DNA of 9,298 nt from an uncultured Campylobacter sp. GTDB taxonomy: Bacteria; Campylobacterota; Campylobacteria; Campylobacterales; Campylobacteraceae. A program made the translations under genes and the position numbers. Location: assembly GCF_938039245.1 (NCBI RefSeq), contig NZ_CALHVN010000019.1:1-9298 (forward strand), written 5' to 3'. The notes under the pieces were generated by a model. It saw nothing but the letters and a program-made list of their open reading frames with translations, was not told the DNA's origin and made no database searches. Below are positions 1 to 6,935 of this stretch, piece by piece (position 1 is the first letter of the stretch; every line of letters begins with the position of its first letter).

Positions 1-450
1 AAACGTTTTATTGATGATGAAAAAAACGATACTTCAAGTTTAAAATCAAATATTTTATCAGACATAGATAAACAATTTAATACTAAAATTAGTAAAATTA
101 ATAAGTGGAAAAATAGTAGCACTGGATTTCAAGAACTGATCAAAGATAATTTTGTTTTTAGTAGTTCTTATAAGATAAAAACAATTTCACATATTTTAGA
201 TACCTTAAAGCTAGACAATTTTGCCAATGACTACAAAAAAGATATTATAGAAAAGAGAAATCAATTTGCACATTCTGTATTAAAAGAAAAAGAAGATGGC
301 AGGAAGTGTTTTGAAAATAAAAATGATGATATTATATTTGATGATATGCTATGCAAGAAGATAAGAGAGGATATAATAAAATATAAACAATGTTTGTTTA
401 ATACGCTGGATAAAATTACAAAAAACCAAAAGGAACCCCATGAACCATAA
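1..450 (+). CDS. HEPN-domain-like protein, C-terminal part (5' truncated by window)
   Basis: Frame 1 is open from base 1 to the TAA at 448-450, giving about 149 residues of the C-terminus; the start lies outside the window. I do not recognise the whole protein. Seen: a mostly helical, Lys/Asn/Ile-rich sequence with the motif R-N-Q-F-A-H (codons 256-273), followed about 45 residues later by a helix of the type KKIREDIIKYKQCLFNTLDKI near the end. An RNxxxH (Rx4H) motif inside such a helical segment is the hallmark of HEPN domains, many of which are RNases of toxin-antitoxin, abortive-infection and other defence systems; a nuclease role here is inference. GC content is roughly a quarter, against about half in the adjacent trp genes, and it contains no AAATTT word, so it was probably acquired by transfer. 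Its last 11 bases overlap the trpB start. It could also be a non-catalytic HEPN adaptor or the tail of a larger multidomain protein. Confidence 0.72.
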   Translation, partial: KRFIDDEKNDTSSLKSNILSDIDKQFNTKISKINKWKNSSTGFQELIKDNFVFSSSYKIKTISHILDTLKLDNFANDYKKDIIEKRNQFAHSVLKEKEDGRKCFENKNDDIIFDDMLCKKIREDIIKYKQCLFNTLDKITKNQKEPHEP

Positions 451-1621
451 AGCTTATTTCGGCAAATTCGGCGGGCAGTTCGTGCCAGAAACCGTGATGT
501 TCGCGCTAGACGAGCTCGAGGCTGCATACGAGCGCATAGTAAAAACGGCTGAATTTGAGGCCGAACTAGACGACCTACTAAAAAACTACGTCGGACGCCC
601 GAGCCCGCTATATCACGCAAAACGCCTAAGCGAGCACTACGGGCATGAAATTTATCTAAAGCGCGAGGATCTAAACCACACGGGCGCGCATAAGATAAAC
701 AACGCCCTGGCTCAAGCGCTTCTAGCCAAAAAAATGGGCAAAAAGAAGGTTTTAGCAGAGACGGGCGCCGGTCAGCACGGCGTGGCGACTGCGACCGCGG
801 CGGCATTGCTCGGCCTTGAGTGCGACGTGTATATGGGCGCGACAGACGTCGAGCGTCAGCAGCTAAACGCGTTTCGCATGCAGCTTTTAGGCGCCAGAGT
901 CGTGAGCGTAGAAGATGGGCTAAAAACGCTAAAAGAGGCCACTACCGCGGCAATCCAAGCGTGGGTAAACGAGATAGAAAGCACATTTTACGTCATCGGC
1001 TCAGCAGTCGGCCCGCACCCGTATCCTAGGATCGTGCGCGACTTTCAGAGTATCATCGGCCGCGAGACCAAGGCTCAGCTAAAAGAATACGGTGTGCATC
1101 CGGACTACGTCATCGCCTGCGTCGGCGGCGGTAGCAACGCTATCGGTATCTTTAGCGCGTTTTTGGGTGACGCGGACGTAAATTTGATCGGAGTCGAGGC
1201 TGCGGGCCTAGGCGCGTACACGCCGTATCACGCCGCAACTCTAACCAAGGGTCGCACAGGCATCATCCACGGTATGAAAACGATCGTCCTCCAAGACGAA
1301 TACGGCATGATCGAGCCCGTGCATAGTATCTCGGCGGGGCTTGACTATCCGGGCGTGGGCCCCGAGCACGCGCACCTGCACGAGAGCAAGCGAGCCGCCT
1401 ACTACGGCGTCACAGACGACGAGTGCATAAACGCACTATATCTAACCAGCCGCCTAGAGGGCATCATACCTGCGATCGAGAGCTCGCACGCGTTAGCGTA
1501 CCTAGAAAAGCTCTGCCCGAATTTGACAAAAAAAAGCGTCATCGTCGTAAACGTCTCGGGGCGCGGCGACAAGGATATAAACACCGTGATGAGCTACGAG
1601 AAAGGAAAAATTTATGGCTAA
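440..1621 (+). CDS. trpB: Tryptophan synthase beta chain
   Basis: PLP-dependent beta subunit that condenses indole with L-serine to give L-tryptophan in the cytoplasmic alpha2beta2 complex. The 393-residue length is normal for the family. Visible landmarks: N-terminal FGGQFVPET (res. 10-18), the Schiff-base lysine K85 in HTGAHKIN (80-87), the catalytic glutamate E107 in AETGAGQHG (106-114), the PLP-phosphate loop GGGSNA (229-234) and the C-terminal NVSGRGDKD (371-379), whose serine contacts the pyridine nitrogen. All key residues are intact. The ATG at 440 follows an AAGGA ribosome site and lies inside the last codons of the upstream AT-rich ORF, which suggests translational coupling or read-through from that gene. 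In C. jejuni the gene follows trpF; here the upstream neighbour is different. Composition is normal for the window. Confidence 0.98.
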   Translation: MNHKAYFGKFGGQFVPETVMFALDELEAAYERIVKTAEFEAELDDLLKNYVGRPSPLYHAKRLSEHYGHEIYLKREDLNHTGAHKINNALAQALLAKKMGKKKVLAETGAGQHGVATATAAALLGLECDVYMGATDVERQQLNAFRMQLLGARVVSVEDGLKTLKEATTAAIQAWVNEIESTFYVIGSAVGPHPYPRIVRDFQSIIGRETKAQLKEYGVHPDYVIACVGGGSNAIGIFSAFLGDADVNLIGVEAAGLGAYTPYHAATLTKGRTGIIHGMKTIVLQDEYGMIEPVHSISAGLDYPGVGPEHAHLHESKRAAYYGVTDDECINALYLTSRLEGIIPAIESSHALAYLEKLCPNLTKKSVIVVNVSGRGDKDINTVMSYEKGKIYG

Positions 1622-2363
1622 GGTAAAAGACGCGTTTGTCGGCAAAAAAGCAAACATCGGCTACGTCGTGGCGGGATATCCTAGCGTCGAAGCGACGAAA
1701 GAGTTTTTATTAAATTTAAACAGCAGCTGCCTGGATCTACTTGAGCTTGGCATCCCCTACTCCGATCCGCTCGCAGACGGCAAACTCATCGCGCAAGCTA
1801 GCTTTGAAACCGCCGCAAAGGGCGTAAACACGGGCGCGATATTTGCCATGCTAGAAGAGTGCAAAGGCAAGATAAATAAACCGGTCGTATTTCTCGTATA
1901 TTTTAACATCGTGTTTGCTTACGGCGTAGAGAGATTTATCGCTCATTCAAAAGATGTCGGTATCGCAGGATTTATCATCCCCGATCTGCCGTTTGAGGAA
2001 AGCGAGGAGGTAGCGGGCCTATGCGCTAAATTTGATATTGATCTCATCCCGCTAATCAGCGTCACCTCACAAAACCGCGCGGATAAAATTTTAAAATTCG
2101 GCTCTGGCTTTATCTATGCTCTGGGCGCTATCGGAGTGAGCGGGTCGCAGCGAGCTAGCGAGGAGAGACTAAAAGCGCTCGTAGAGGGTCTAAAAAAAAG
2201 AAGCGATCTGCCTGTCGCGGTGGGCTTTGGCGTGAAAAATAAAAATGATGCCGACGAGGTAAAAACCTATGCCGACGGCGCGATAATCGGCACCGAGATA
2301 GTAAAGCTCACGGCCAAATTTGATGGCAAAGAGCTGATAAAGCAAATCAATAAACTTTTTTAA
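1614..2363 (+). CDS. trpA: Tryptophan synthase alpha chain
   Basis: TIM-barrel alpha subunit that cleaves indole-3-glycerol phosphate to indole and glyceraldehyde 3-phosphate and channels indole to TrpB. 249 residues, slightly shorter than the enterobacterial enzyme. Landmarks: LELGIPYSDPLADG (res. 43-56) with the catalytic pair E44 and D55 (11 apart, as E49/D60 in E. coli), the IIPDLPFEE segment (121-129), IPLISVTS (145-152), the phosphate-binding loop GVSGSQ (174-179), VGFGVKN (203-209) and IIGTEIVKL (224-232). The usual proline after LADG is a lysine here, and the usual GS of the last phosphate site is GT; neither is a catalytic change. The ATG overlaps the trpB stop by 8 bp after an AAAGGA site inside trpB, so the two subunits are translationally coupled, as expected for a 1:1 complex. 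Confidence 0.97.
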   Translation: MAKVKDAFVGKKANIGYVVAGYPSVEATKEFLLNLNSSCLDLLELGIPYSDPLADGKLIAQASFETAAKGVNTGAIFAMLEECKGKINKPVVFLVYFNIVFAYGVERFIAHSKDVGIAGFIIPDLPFEESEEVAGLCAKFDIDLIPLISVTSQNRADKILKFGSGFIYALGAIGVSGSQRASEERLKALVEGLKKRSDLPVAVGFGVKNKNDADEVKTYADGAIIGTEIVKLTAKFDGKELIKQINKLF

Positions 2364-2391
2364 ATTTAGCCACGTTTGCGTTAAATTTAAG

Positions 2392-2397
2392 TATAAT
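2392..2397 (+). promoter_or_regulatory. -10 box of the CheX-like/fliN/fliO operon promoter
   Basis: A perfect TATAAT lies in the 62-bp gap after trpA, preceded by the AT-rich stretch TTAAATTTAAG and ending 28 bases before the ATG at 2426. Campylobacter sigma-70 promoters usually have a strong -10 box and periodic T-rich sequence in place of a -35 box, which fits. An AAAGGA ribosome site follows at 2413-2418. No sigma-54 (GG-N10-GC) or sigma-28 element is evident, so this early-class flagellar operon is probably transcribed by sigma-70. Confidence 0.65.
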
Positions 2398-2425
2398 CAA
2401 AAAATTTCGTTTAAAGGACGGCGCG

Positions 2426-2842
2426 ATGATGGACGTTGCGGAGCTTGGGATCAAGCATCTGTGCGAGGATACTCTAGGCTACAAGGTAGAGAGCGCAAAG
2501 AGCGCGGAAGGCGAATTTTACGGCTCGAGCTTGCCGATTTTTAAGGGTAAAGAGGAGTTTCACTTTTATCTTTATTTTAAAAAAGATACGCTAAATCGCT
2601 TTGCTAGCGTGCTTCTTGGCGTCGATAAGCTAGCCGAAGACGAGCTAAGCGACATCTGCAAAGAGGTGGCCAATCTCGCAATCGGATACGCCAAAAATCT
2701 ACTAAACGAACGCGAAGCAAACGCCTACAAACTAGGCACTCCGGAGTATCTAGGCAGAACGAGCTTTCACGTCAAACTAGACGATAAACGCGTCTATAAA
2801 ATCAAAAATAGAACATTTCAAATAGGATATAAAAAGGGATGA
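2426..2842 (+). CDS. CheX-like (CheC/CheX/FliY-family) protein, possible CheY-P phosphatase
   Basis: 138-residue cytoplasmic protein corresponding by position to C. jejuni Cj0350. It looks like a CheX domain: an N-terminal helix (MMDVAELGIKHLCEDTLGY), a beta segment (FHFYLYF, 45-51), then KLAEDELSDICKEVANLAIGYAKN (68-91), which contains the ExxN pair E80/N83 that is the catalytic signature of CheC/CheX/FliY phosphatases, and a further strand after LGTPEYLG (103-110). CheX-family proteins dephosphorylate CheY-P; that this one does so is inference from the motif and from lying directly upstream of fliN. Its ATGA overlap with fliN (4 bp) couples their translation. Two consecutive ATG codons (2426, 2429) are possible starts; the AAAGGA at 2413-2418 serves either. 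Only one ExxN motif is present, as in CheX rather than CheC/FliY, which usually carry two. Confidence 0.7.
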   Translation: MMDVAELGIKHLCEDTLGYKVESAKSAEGEFYGSSLPIFKGKEEFHFYLYFKKDTLNRFASVLLGVDKLAEDELSDICKEVANLAIGYAKNLLNEREANAYKLGTPEYLGRTSFHVKLDDKRVYKIKNRTFQIGYKKG

Positions 2843-3195
2843 GCGAAGAACTACAAGAAGTAACCGCCGTAGAAACGGCGCTGCAAGGGGTTCAGGAGAT
2901 GTTGCAAGAGCGCGGCGGGCTTTTTAAAAGCTACGACGAGCTGATGGATATCGGAGTAGATTTTATCTCGGAGCTGGGTACCACGACTATTAGCGTAAAG
3001 CAGCTTTTAAAGCTCGAGGTTGGCTCGGTAATCGACCTAGAAAAGCCTGCCGGCGAGAGCGTGGAGCTTTTTATAAACAACCGAATTTTCGGCAAGGGCG
3101 AAGTGATGGTTTACGAAAAAAACCTCGCCATCAGGATAAATGAAATCCTAGACTCAAAATCCGTCATCCAGTACTTTAAACGAGAGCAGTTATGA
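2839..3195 (+). CDS. fliN: Flagellar motor switch protein FliN
   Basis: 118 residues, typical FliN size. The N-terminal 40 residues are variable, followed by a SpoA/surface-presentation-of-antigens domain at about 45-113: LGTTTISVKQLLKLEVGSVIDL, then VELFINNRIFGKGEVMVYEKNLAIRINEIL. FliN forms the lower rim of the cytoplasmic C-ring with FliM, binds CheY-P, and docks the FliH-FliI export ATPase complex. It lies between the CheX-like gene and the FliO-like gene with 4-bp ATGA overlaps on both sides, a tightly coupled flagellar operon that has the same order as in C. jejuni. No residue of note is missing. Confidence 0.95.
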   Translation: MSEELQEVTAVETALQGVQEMLQERGGLFKSYDELMDIGVDFISELGTTTISVKQLLKLEVGSVIDLEKPAGESVELFINNRIFGKGEVMVYEKNLAIRINEILDSKSVIQYFKREQL

Positions 3196-4130
3196 GGATT
3201 TTTGCCGCGCTTTCGCTGTTTTTCGTCGCGCTTTGGGGGTCAAATTTATCTACTTACAACATTTATGAGCGTAGCGACCGCGTGGATATCATGCTTAGTT
3301 TTGACGCGCCTTATAGCGGGACTATCCTGCAAGAGCGCAAAGACGGCGCGATAACCCTACTCTTTAAAGATTTGCAAAACGATCAGAGCATCGAAAAAAG
3401 CGTAAATTCAAGCATACTGCAAGAGCTTTTGTTTGAGCCTAGAGGGCAAAATTTAGCCCTCGTGATAAAGAGTGCGGCCGAGGTGTCCGTTAGCGCGTCA
3501 AAGACCACCGACGGGTTTGGCCTGCGCGTGCGAGTAACGCCCCAAGCTGCGATAAATTCCCCAGCCACGACCGCCATATCCTCGCAAGAAACTAAAGAAA
3601 ATATAACCGAAGCATCAAATTTATCAGGCGAGCAAAACGGCTCAAATTTGAGCGCGTCGGCTCAAGGCGCAGGCCTAAATTTAGGCGCGCAAAGCGGCGA
3701 CGTAAATTTTATGACGCAGAGCATGAGCGATATGGTAGATTATAGATATTATTCCGTTTTAGGCGTTTTGGCGCTACTTTTGCTCGCGCTTTTATTCATC
3801 AAAACAAAACTAAAAAACAAGCAAAATGCATTTAAAACAAAGCAAAAAAACGACTGGTTTGAAAAGGTAAAAAAAGACGAAGAGGTGGAGATAATCTACG
3901 AAAAACCGCTTGACGGCGTCAATAAAGTCGTGCTTTTTCAGCACCTTGACAGACGCTACCTCGTGCTAACGGGCGCCTCAAACGTACTTCTGGATAAATT
4001 CGGCGAAGAAAAGATGACGAGCGAGCAGGACTTCCAGAGCTTTTTTGAAGAAAATCAAAAAAAGCTAAACGCCTACATCGAAAACCGCCAACCTCTGGAC
4101 GCATATAAAGATAAGGCGAGTATAGACTAA
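3192..4130 (+). CDS. fliO: FliO-like flagellar export-gate assembly protein
   Basis: 312 residues, corresponding by position to C. jejuni Cj0352 and to the FliO candidate next to fliN in Helicobacter. Layout: a Sec-type signal peptide (res. 1-18, hydrophobic AALSLFFVALWG); a beta-rich periplasmic segment (about 20-117) resembling an AMIN-like fold; a low-complexity Ser/Ala/Asn/Gln linker (120-180); one membrane helix (about 187-204, VLGVLALLLLALLFI); a Lys-rich stop-transfer region; and a cytoplasmic FliO-type module around 244-272 (VVLFQHLDRRYLVLTGASNV). FliO helps assemble the FliP/FliQ/FliR export gate. The large periplasmic domain is absent from enterobacterial FliO. The start overlaps the fliN stop by 4 bp. 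The family call rests on synteny, topology and the short C-terminal module, so the symbol is less certain than the neighbours'. Confidence 0.7.
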   Translation: MRIFAALSLFFVALWGSNLSTYNIYERSDRVDIMLSFDAPYSGTILQERKDGAITLLFKDLQNDQSIEKSVNSSILQELLFEPRGQNLALVIKSAAEVSVSASKTTDGFGLRVRVTPQAAINSPATTAISSQETKENITEASNLSGEQNGSNLSASAQGAGLNLGAQSGDVNFMTQSMSDMVDYRYYSVLGVLALLLLALLFIKTKLKNKQNAFKTKQKNDWFEKVKKDEEVEIIYEKPLDGVNKVVLFQHLDRRYLVLTGASNVLLDKFGEEKMTSEQDFQSFFEENQKKLNAYIENRQPLDAYKDKASID

Positions 4131-4153
4131 AATTCATCTGGCGCCTATAAAAT

Positions 4154-4182
4154 TTGATGAAATTTAGCGCATATTTCATCAA
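4154..4182. terminator. Hairpin between convergent operons, possible bidirectional terminator
   Basis: TTGATGAAAT (4154-4163) and its exact complement ATTTCATCAA (4173-4182) enclose a 9-base loop in the 66-bp gap between the converging fliO-like and ppx/gppA genes. The stem is AT-rich. On the minus strand it is followed by ATTTTATA, on the plus strand only by TCTTCCTTC, so a terminator role is better supported for the minus-strand operon. Confidence 0.45.
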
Positions 4183-4196
4183 TCTTCCTTCAAATT

Positions 4197-5645
4197 TCAC
4201 GCAAAACAGATCGCAAAAGTATCCGGTTTAGTCATCTTTTTGATATTTTCCTTCGCCATAAACAGCTCCTTAGCGCCGTAAATTTGCAAAGTATGGTTTA
4301 TAAACTCAAACTCTAGCCTTTTGTGCGCGCGGTTTACATCTAGGTTTTTGGCTAAAGCCAGGATAAAGCTTAACCAGCGCACGACGCTTTCGCTAGGTAG
4401 CAGATCTTTAAACCGCTCAAATTCGCTCGAGCTTTTTTTGCCGTTTTGAGCGATGATTGCGGCTATGAGGCATTTTTGCGCATGCGAAAAGCCGTAGTTT
4501 AGCGCATTTAACACGAAAAATGCCGAGCTAGCGTGCTCGCCGTAAAATCCCAAGCACTGCGCCACGTCATGCAGCTTGGCCGCGACCGCCAGCTCGCTCT
4601 CGTATCGCCCGCCAAGCTCATGCAGCGGCTCTAGCGCGGCAAAAATATCTTTAGCGTATTTTACGATAGTTTTGTTCTCGCCGAGCAAAAACCTATCCTG
4701 CAAACTCCTCACGCTCGGGTTAAAATTAGGCGGAAATTTGCGCGTCGGACGCAAAATATCGCTTAAAAATACGCCCTCCCTAAAGCCCGCGCCGCTAGTG
4801 TAGATATTTTGCGCGCCTAAAGTCTCGGCCGCGCTTAAAAAGATGAGCGCGCCCTCTCTAATCGTATCGAAGCGATCTTTTTTGATGCCGAATTTCCCAA
4901 GCTCCAGCACGCTTGCTTGCGAAATACTCTCGATAAAGTTTTTGTGATTTTGCAGTTTGTAGGCAAAATTATGCACCGTTTTTAGAGGATAATTTTGCGA
5001 CGACATTATCGCTGAAGATATCGCGCGCAGGCTGCCGCCGATGGCGACTAGGTTTTTGCTTTTGAAATTTTTAGGCAAGCTTTTTAGCGCGTCTTTGATA
5101 AACGGCTGCGCGGCGCTTAGATTTTTTTTGTCGAAAAATAGCTCCTTTAGCCGCACCGTGCCTAAATTTAAAGACACGGCGTCTATTATTTTGCCGCCGC
5201 TAACAAGCGCAAGCTCGGCAGAGCCCCCGCCGATATCAAGCGTGACGAACTCCTCTAGCGGCTCAAGCAAATTTAGAGCCGCCGCGCCGCCGTAAACCGC
5301 CTCGTCTTTGCCGCTAACGACCTTTAAATTTAGTCCTAGCTCGCGGCGCACGAGCGATATTAGCTCGCCCGCATTAGGCGCGTCGCGCAGAGCCGAGGTA
5401 CCCATAGCAAATATTTTTGCGCATTTGTAGGCCTTGGCGATATTTTTAAATTCGCTAAAAGCCTCAAAAGCCTTTTGCATAGATCTCTCGCCGATCGCGC
5501 CGCCGTTTTCGTAAGCGCCCTCGCCAAGGCGCACCTTCATCTTAAACTCGCCCACGACGCTAAAAGCATAACGCGAGCTTTTGTCAAATATCACCATTCG
5601 CATCGAATTTGAGCCTAAGTCTATGACGGCGGTTCGTTTTGCCAT
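4197..5645 (-). CDS. Ppx/GppA-family exopolyphosphatase / pppGpp phosphohydrolase
   Basis: 482 residues with the ASKHA phosphatase fold of the Ppx/GppA family, which removes terminal phosphate from polyphosphate and/or pppGpp. Landmarks: phosphate-1 loop AVIDLGSNSMRMVIF (res. 6-20), catalytic-type glutamate E115 in SGKDEA (111-116), phosphate-2 loop DIGGGSAELAL (137-147) and AIGGSLRAI (201-209), then a helical C-terminal HD-like region with AAKLHDVAQ (H359-D360) and H371. It matches C. jejuni Cj0353c by position. The sequence alone does not say whether polyP or pppGpp is preferred. The ATG follows the TAA of the kinase gene with no gap (TAAATG), with AAAGG about 8 bases upstream, so it is probably co-transcribed and coupled with the cosR-kinase genes. 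A second family member is usual in Campylobacter, so I leave the symbol open. Confidence 0.92.
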   Translation of the reverse strand: MAKRTAVIDLGSNSMRMVIFDKSSRYAFSVVGEFKMKVRLGEGAYENGGAIGERSMQKAFEAFSEFKNIAKAYKCAKIFAMGTSALRDAPNAGELISLVRRELGLNLKVVSGKDEAVYGGAAALNLLEPLEEFVTLDIGGGSAELALVSGGKIIDAVSLNLGTVRLKELFFDKKNLSAAQPFIKDALKSLPKNFKSKNLVAIGGSLRAISSAIMSSQNYPLKTVHNFAYKLQNHKNFIESISQASVLELGKFGIKKDRFDTIREGALIFLSAAETLGAQNIYTSGAGFREGVFLSDILRPTRKFPPNFNPSVRSLQDRFLLGENKTIVKYAKDIFAALEPLHELGGRYESELAVAAKLHDVAQCLGFYGEHASSAFFVLNALNYGFSHAQKCLIAAIIAQNGKKSSSEFERFKDLLPSESVVRWLSFILALAKNLDVNRAHKRLEFEFINHTLQIYGAKELFMAKENIKKMTKPDTFAICFA

Positions 5646-6935
5646 TTATCTGCCTTTGTTTGTTTTATTTATCGGTAGCCGCAAGCTCGAGGCGGCGCCG
5701 CTACGGCCGTCCGTGCGGTTTTTGATAGATACGGTTCCGCCTAGAGCCTGCGCCGCGCCCTTGGCTAAAAATAGCCCGAGTCCAGCTCCGCTTTTATCGC
5801 CGAAGCGCTTAAACGGCGCAAAAAGATCCTTGCTCTCGTCGATGCCGCAGCCCTCGTCTACGACCTCGATTATAAACTCGCCGTCGTTTAGGAAAGATCG
5901 TATCGTAACGACCGAGCCGGCGGGGGAAAATTTGATCGCATTTTGAACGAAATTTTGGATAACATGCGTCAAAAGCGTCGTTTGAAGCGTCATTTTTAGG
6001 CTAGAGGGCGCAAACTGGGTCGCTATATCCTTACCCTCGCCGCGGGCTAAAATTTTAAAATTATTCGCCGACTGCTTCAAAAACTCGATGACGTCGGTAG
6101 GCACGGCCTCCTCAAACTGCGCGCCCTCCTGCCGCCCGATTTCCAAAATAGACCCGATCATTTTATTCATATGATCGATGGCTTCGTTGTTATTTTTGAG
6201 CGTTTCTATATATTTTTCGCTCTCGCGCGGCTTTATCAGCGTGACCTCGTTTTTTGTTTTCATTACCGCAAGCGGCGTTTTTAACTCGTGTGCGACGCCG
6301 ACGAATAGCTCCTTTTGATAAAGCACGAAAGTCTGAATCCGCTCGATTAGGCGGTTTAAGCTTTTGCCTAGCGGTTTAAACTCGGGCGGTAGCTCCTCAA
6401 GGCTGATCGCCTGCAAAAATCTCTCGTTTAAATTCGTCATTTTTTTACTTAAAATTTTAATCGGCACCAGTAGCATGCGCGACAAAAATAGCGCATAAAA
6501 AAGCACTAGCAAAATAGAAGTGGCGTTTACGACGATGATATCGATTAAAATTTGATTTATGAGCTTGCTTTGCTGCGTAGTTTCTTTAGTTAGCGCGATG
6601 CTATCATCCTGAGTATAGGGATAAAACAGGGTCAGATAGCTCTTTTTGCCCAGACTCTCGGTTATAAAATAAGGCGCTTTTGTTTCGCCTTTTACAAGCT
6701 TAACGCGCGTGGGGCTATCGTTTAGCGTGGAATACTCGAAAGGATTTTTAAGTCTGGCTAAATTCGCGCTCGTAGATAAAATTTTAGCTTCGTAAGCGAG
6801 CGATTGGGAGATGTTTTCGTAAATCGTAACCTTAATATACTGATATAAAAGGACGGAGATGATGAGAATTAGCATCGTAGAAGCCGATGCTAATTGCGCT
6901 ATAAACCTAAGTCTTAGGCTTTTTTGGGAAAGCAA
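5646..6935 (-). CDS. Membrane sensor histidine kinase paired with CosR-type regulator
   Basis: 429-residue transmitter with all kinase boxes intact. Order: membrane helix 1 (about 13-34), a periplasmic sensor of roughly 90 residues without cysteine (35-126), helix 2 (about 129-152), a HAMP-like linker (153-205), H box FVGVAHELKTPLAVM with phospho-accepting H216, N box HVIQNFVQNAIKFSP (N332), G1 box VVDEGCGID (D360, G364), F box LFAPFKRF, and G2 box GAGLGL (383-388). It should autophosphorylate and pass phosphate to the adjacent regulator. The only open start is TTG at 6935-6933: an in-frame TAG lies two codons upstream, and the first ATG is in the membrane helix. It overlaps cosR by 22 bp with no clear Shine-Dalgarno, implying translational coupling at a low level. 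In C. jejuni this position holds fdxB and no kinase. The signal sensed cannot be read from the sequence. Confidence 0.93.
   Translation of the reverse strand: MLSQKSLRLRFIAQLASASTMLILIISVLLYQYIKVTIYENISQSLAYEAKILSTSANLARLKNPFEYSTLNDSPTRVKLVKGETKAPYFITESLGKKSYLTLFYPYTQDDSIALTKETTQQSKLINQILIDIIVVNATSILLVLFYALFLSRMLLVPIKILSKKMTNLNERFLQAISLEELPPEFKPLGKSLNRLIERIQTFVLYQKELFVGVAHELKTPLAVMKTKNEVTLIKPRESEKYIETLKNNNEAIDHMNKMIGSILEIGRQEGAQFEEAVPTDVIEFLKQSANNFKILARGEGKDIATQFAPSSLKMTLQTTLLTHVIQNFVQNAIKFSPAGSVVTIRSFLNDGEFIIEVVDEGCGIDESKDLFAPFKRFGDKSGAGLGLFLAKGAAQALGGTVSIKNRTDGRSGAASSLRLPINKTNKGR

Noticed and set aside
261..806. Long minus-strand open frame
   Set aside because: It spans the foreign/trpB junction, opposite two frames with better coding character; the translation is Arg/Ser/Phe-rich with no family resemblance.
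2361..2390. TAAATTTA ... TAAATTTA hairpin after trpA as a terminator
   Set aside because: The arms are all A/T and TAAATTTA is self-complementary and abundant in this genome; there is no T-run after it and the promoter box follows directly.
5581..5946. Plus-strand open frame over the kinase-phosphatase junction
   Set aside because: It lies antisense to two intact genes with conserved motifs; the translation is Pro/Ser/Arg-rich with no domain.
6914..6935. Run of A6 near the cosR stop as a -1 frameshift site that would fuse CosR to the kinase
   Set aside because: The kinase frame is -1 to cosR, but the run in the cosR frame (C AAA AAA) is not a proper X-XXY-YYZ heptamer and no stimulatory structure is evident; a regulator fused to a membrane helix is implausible.
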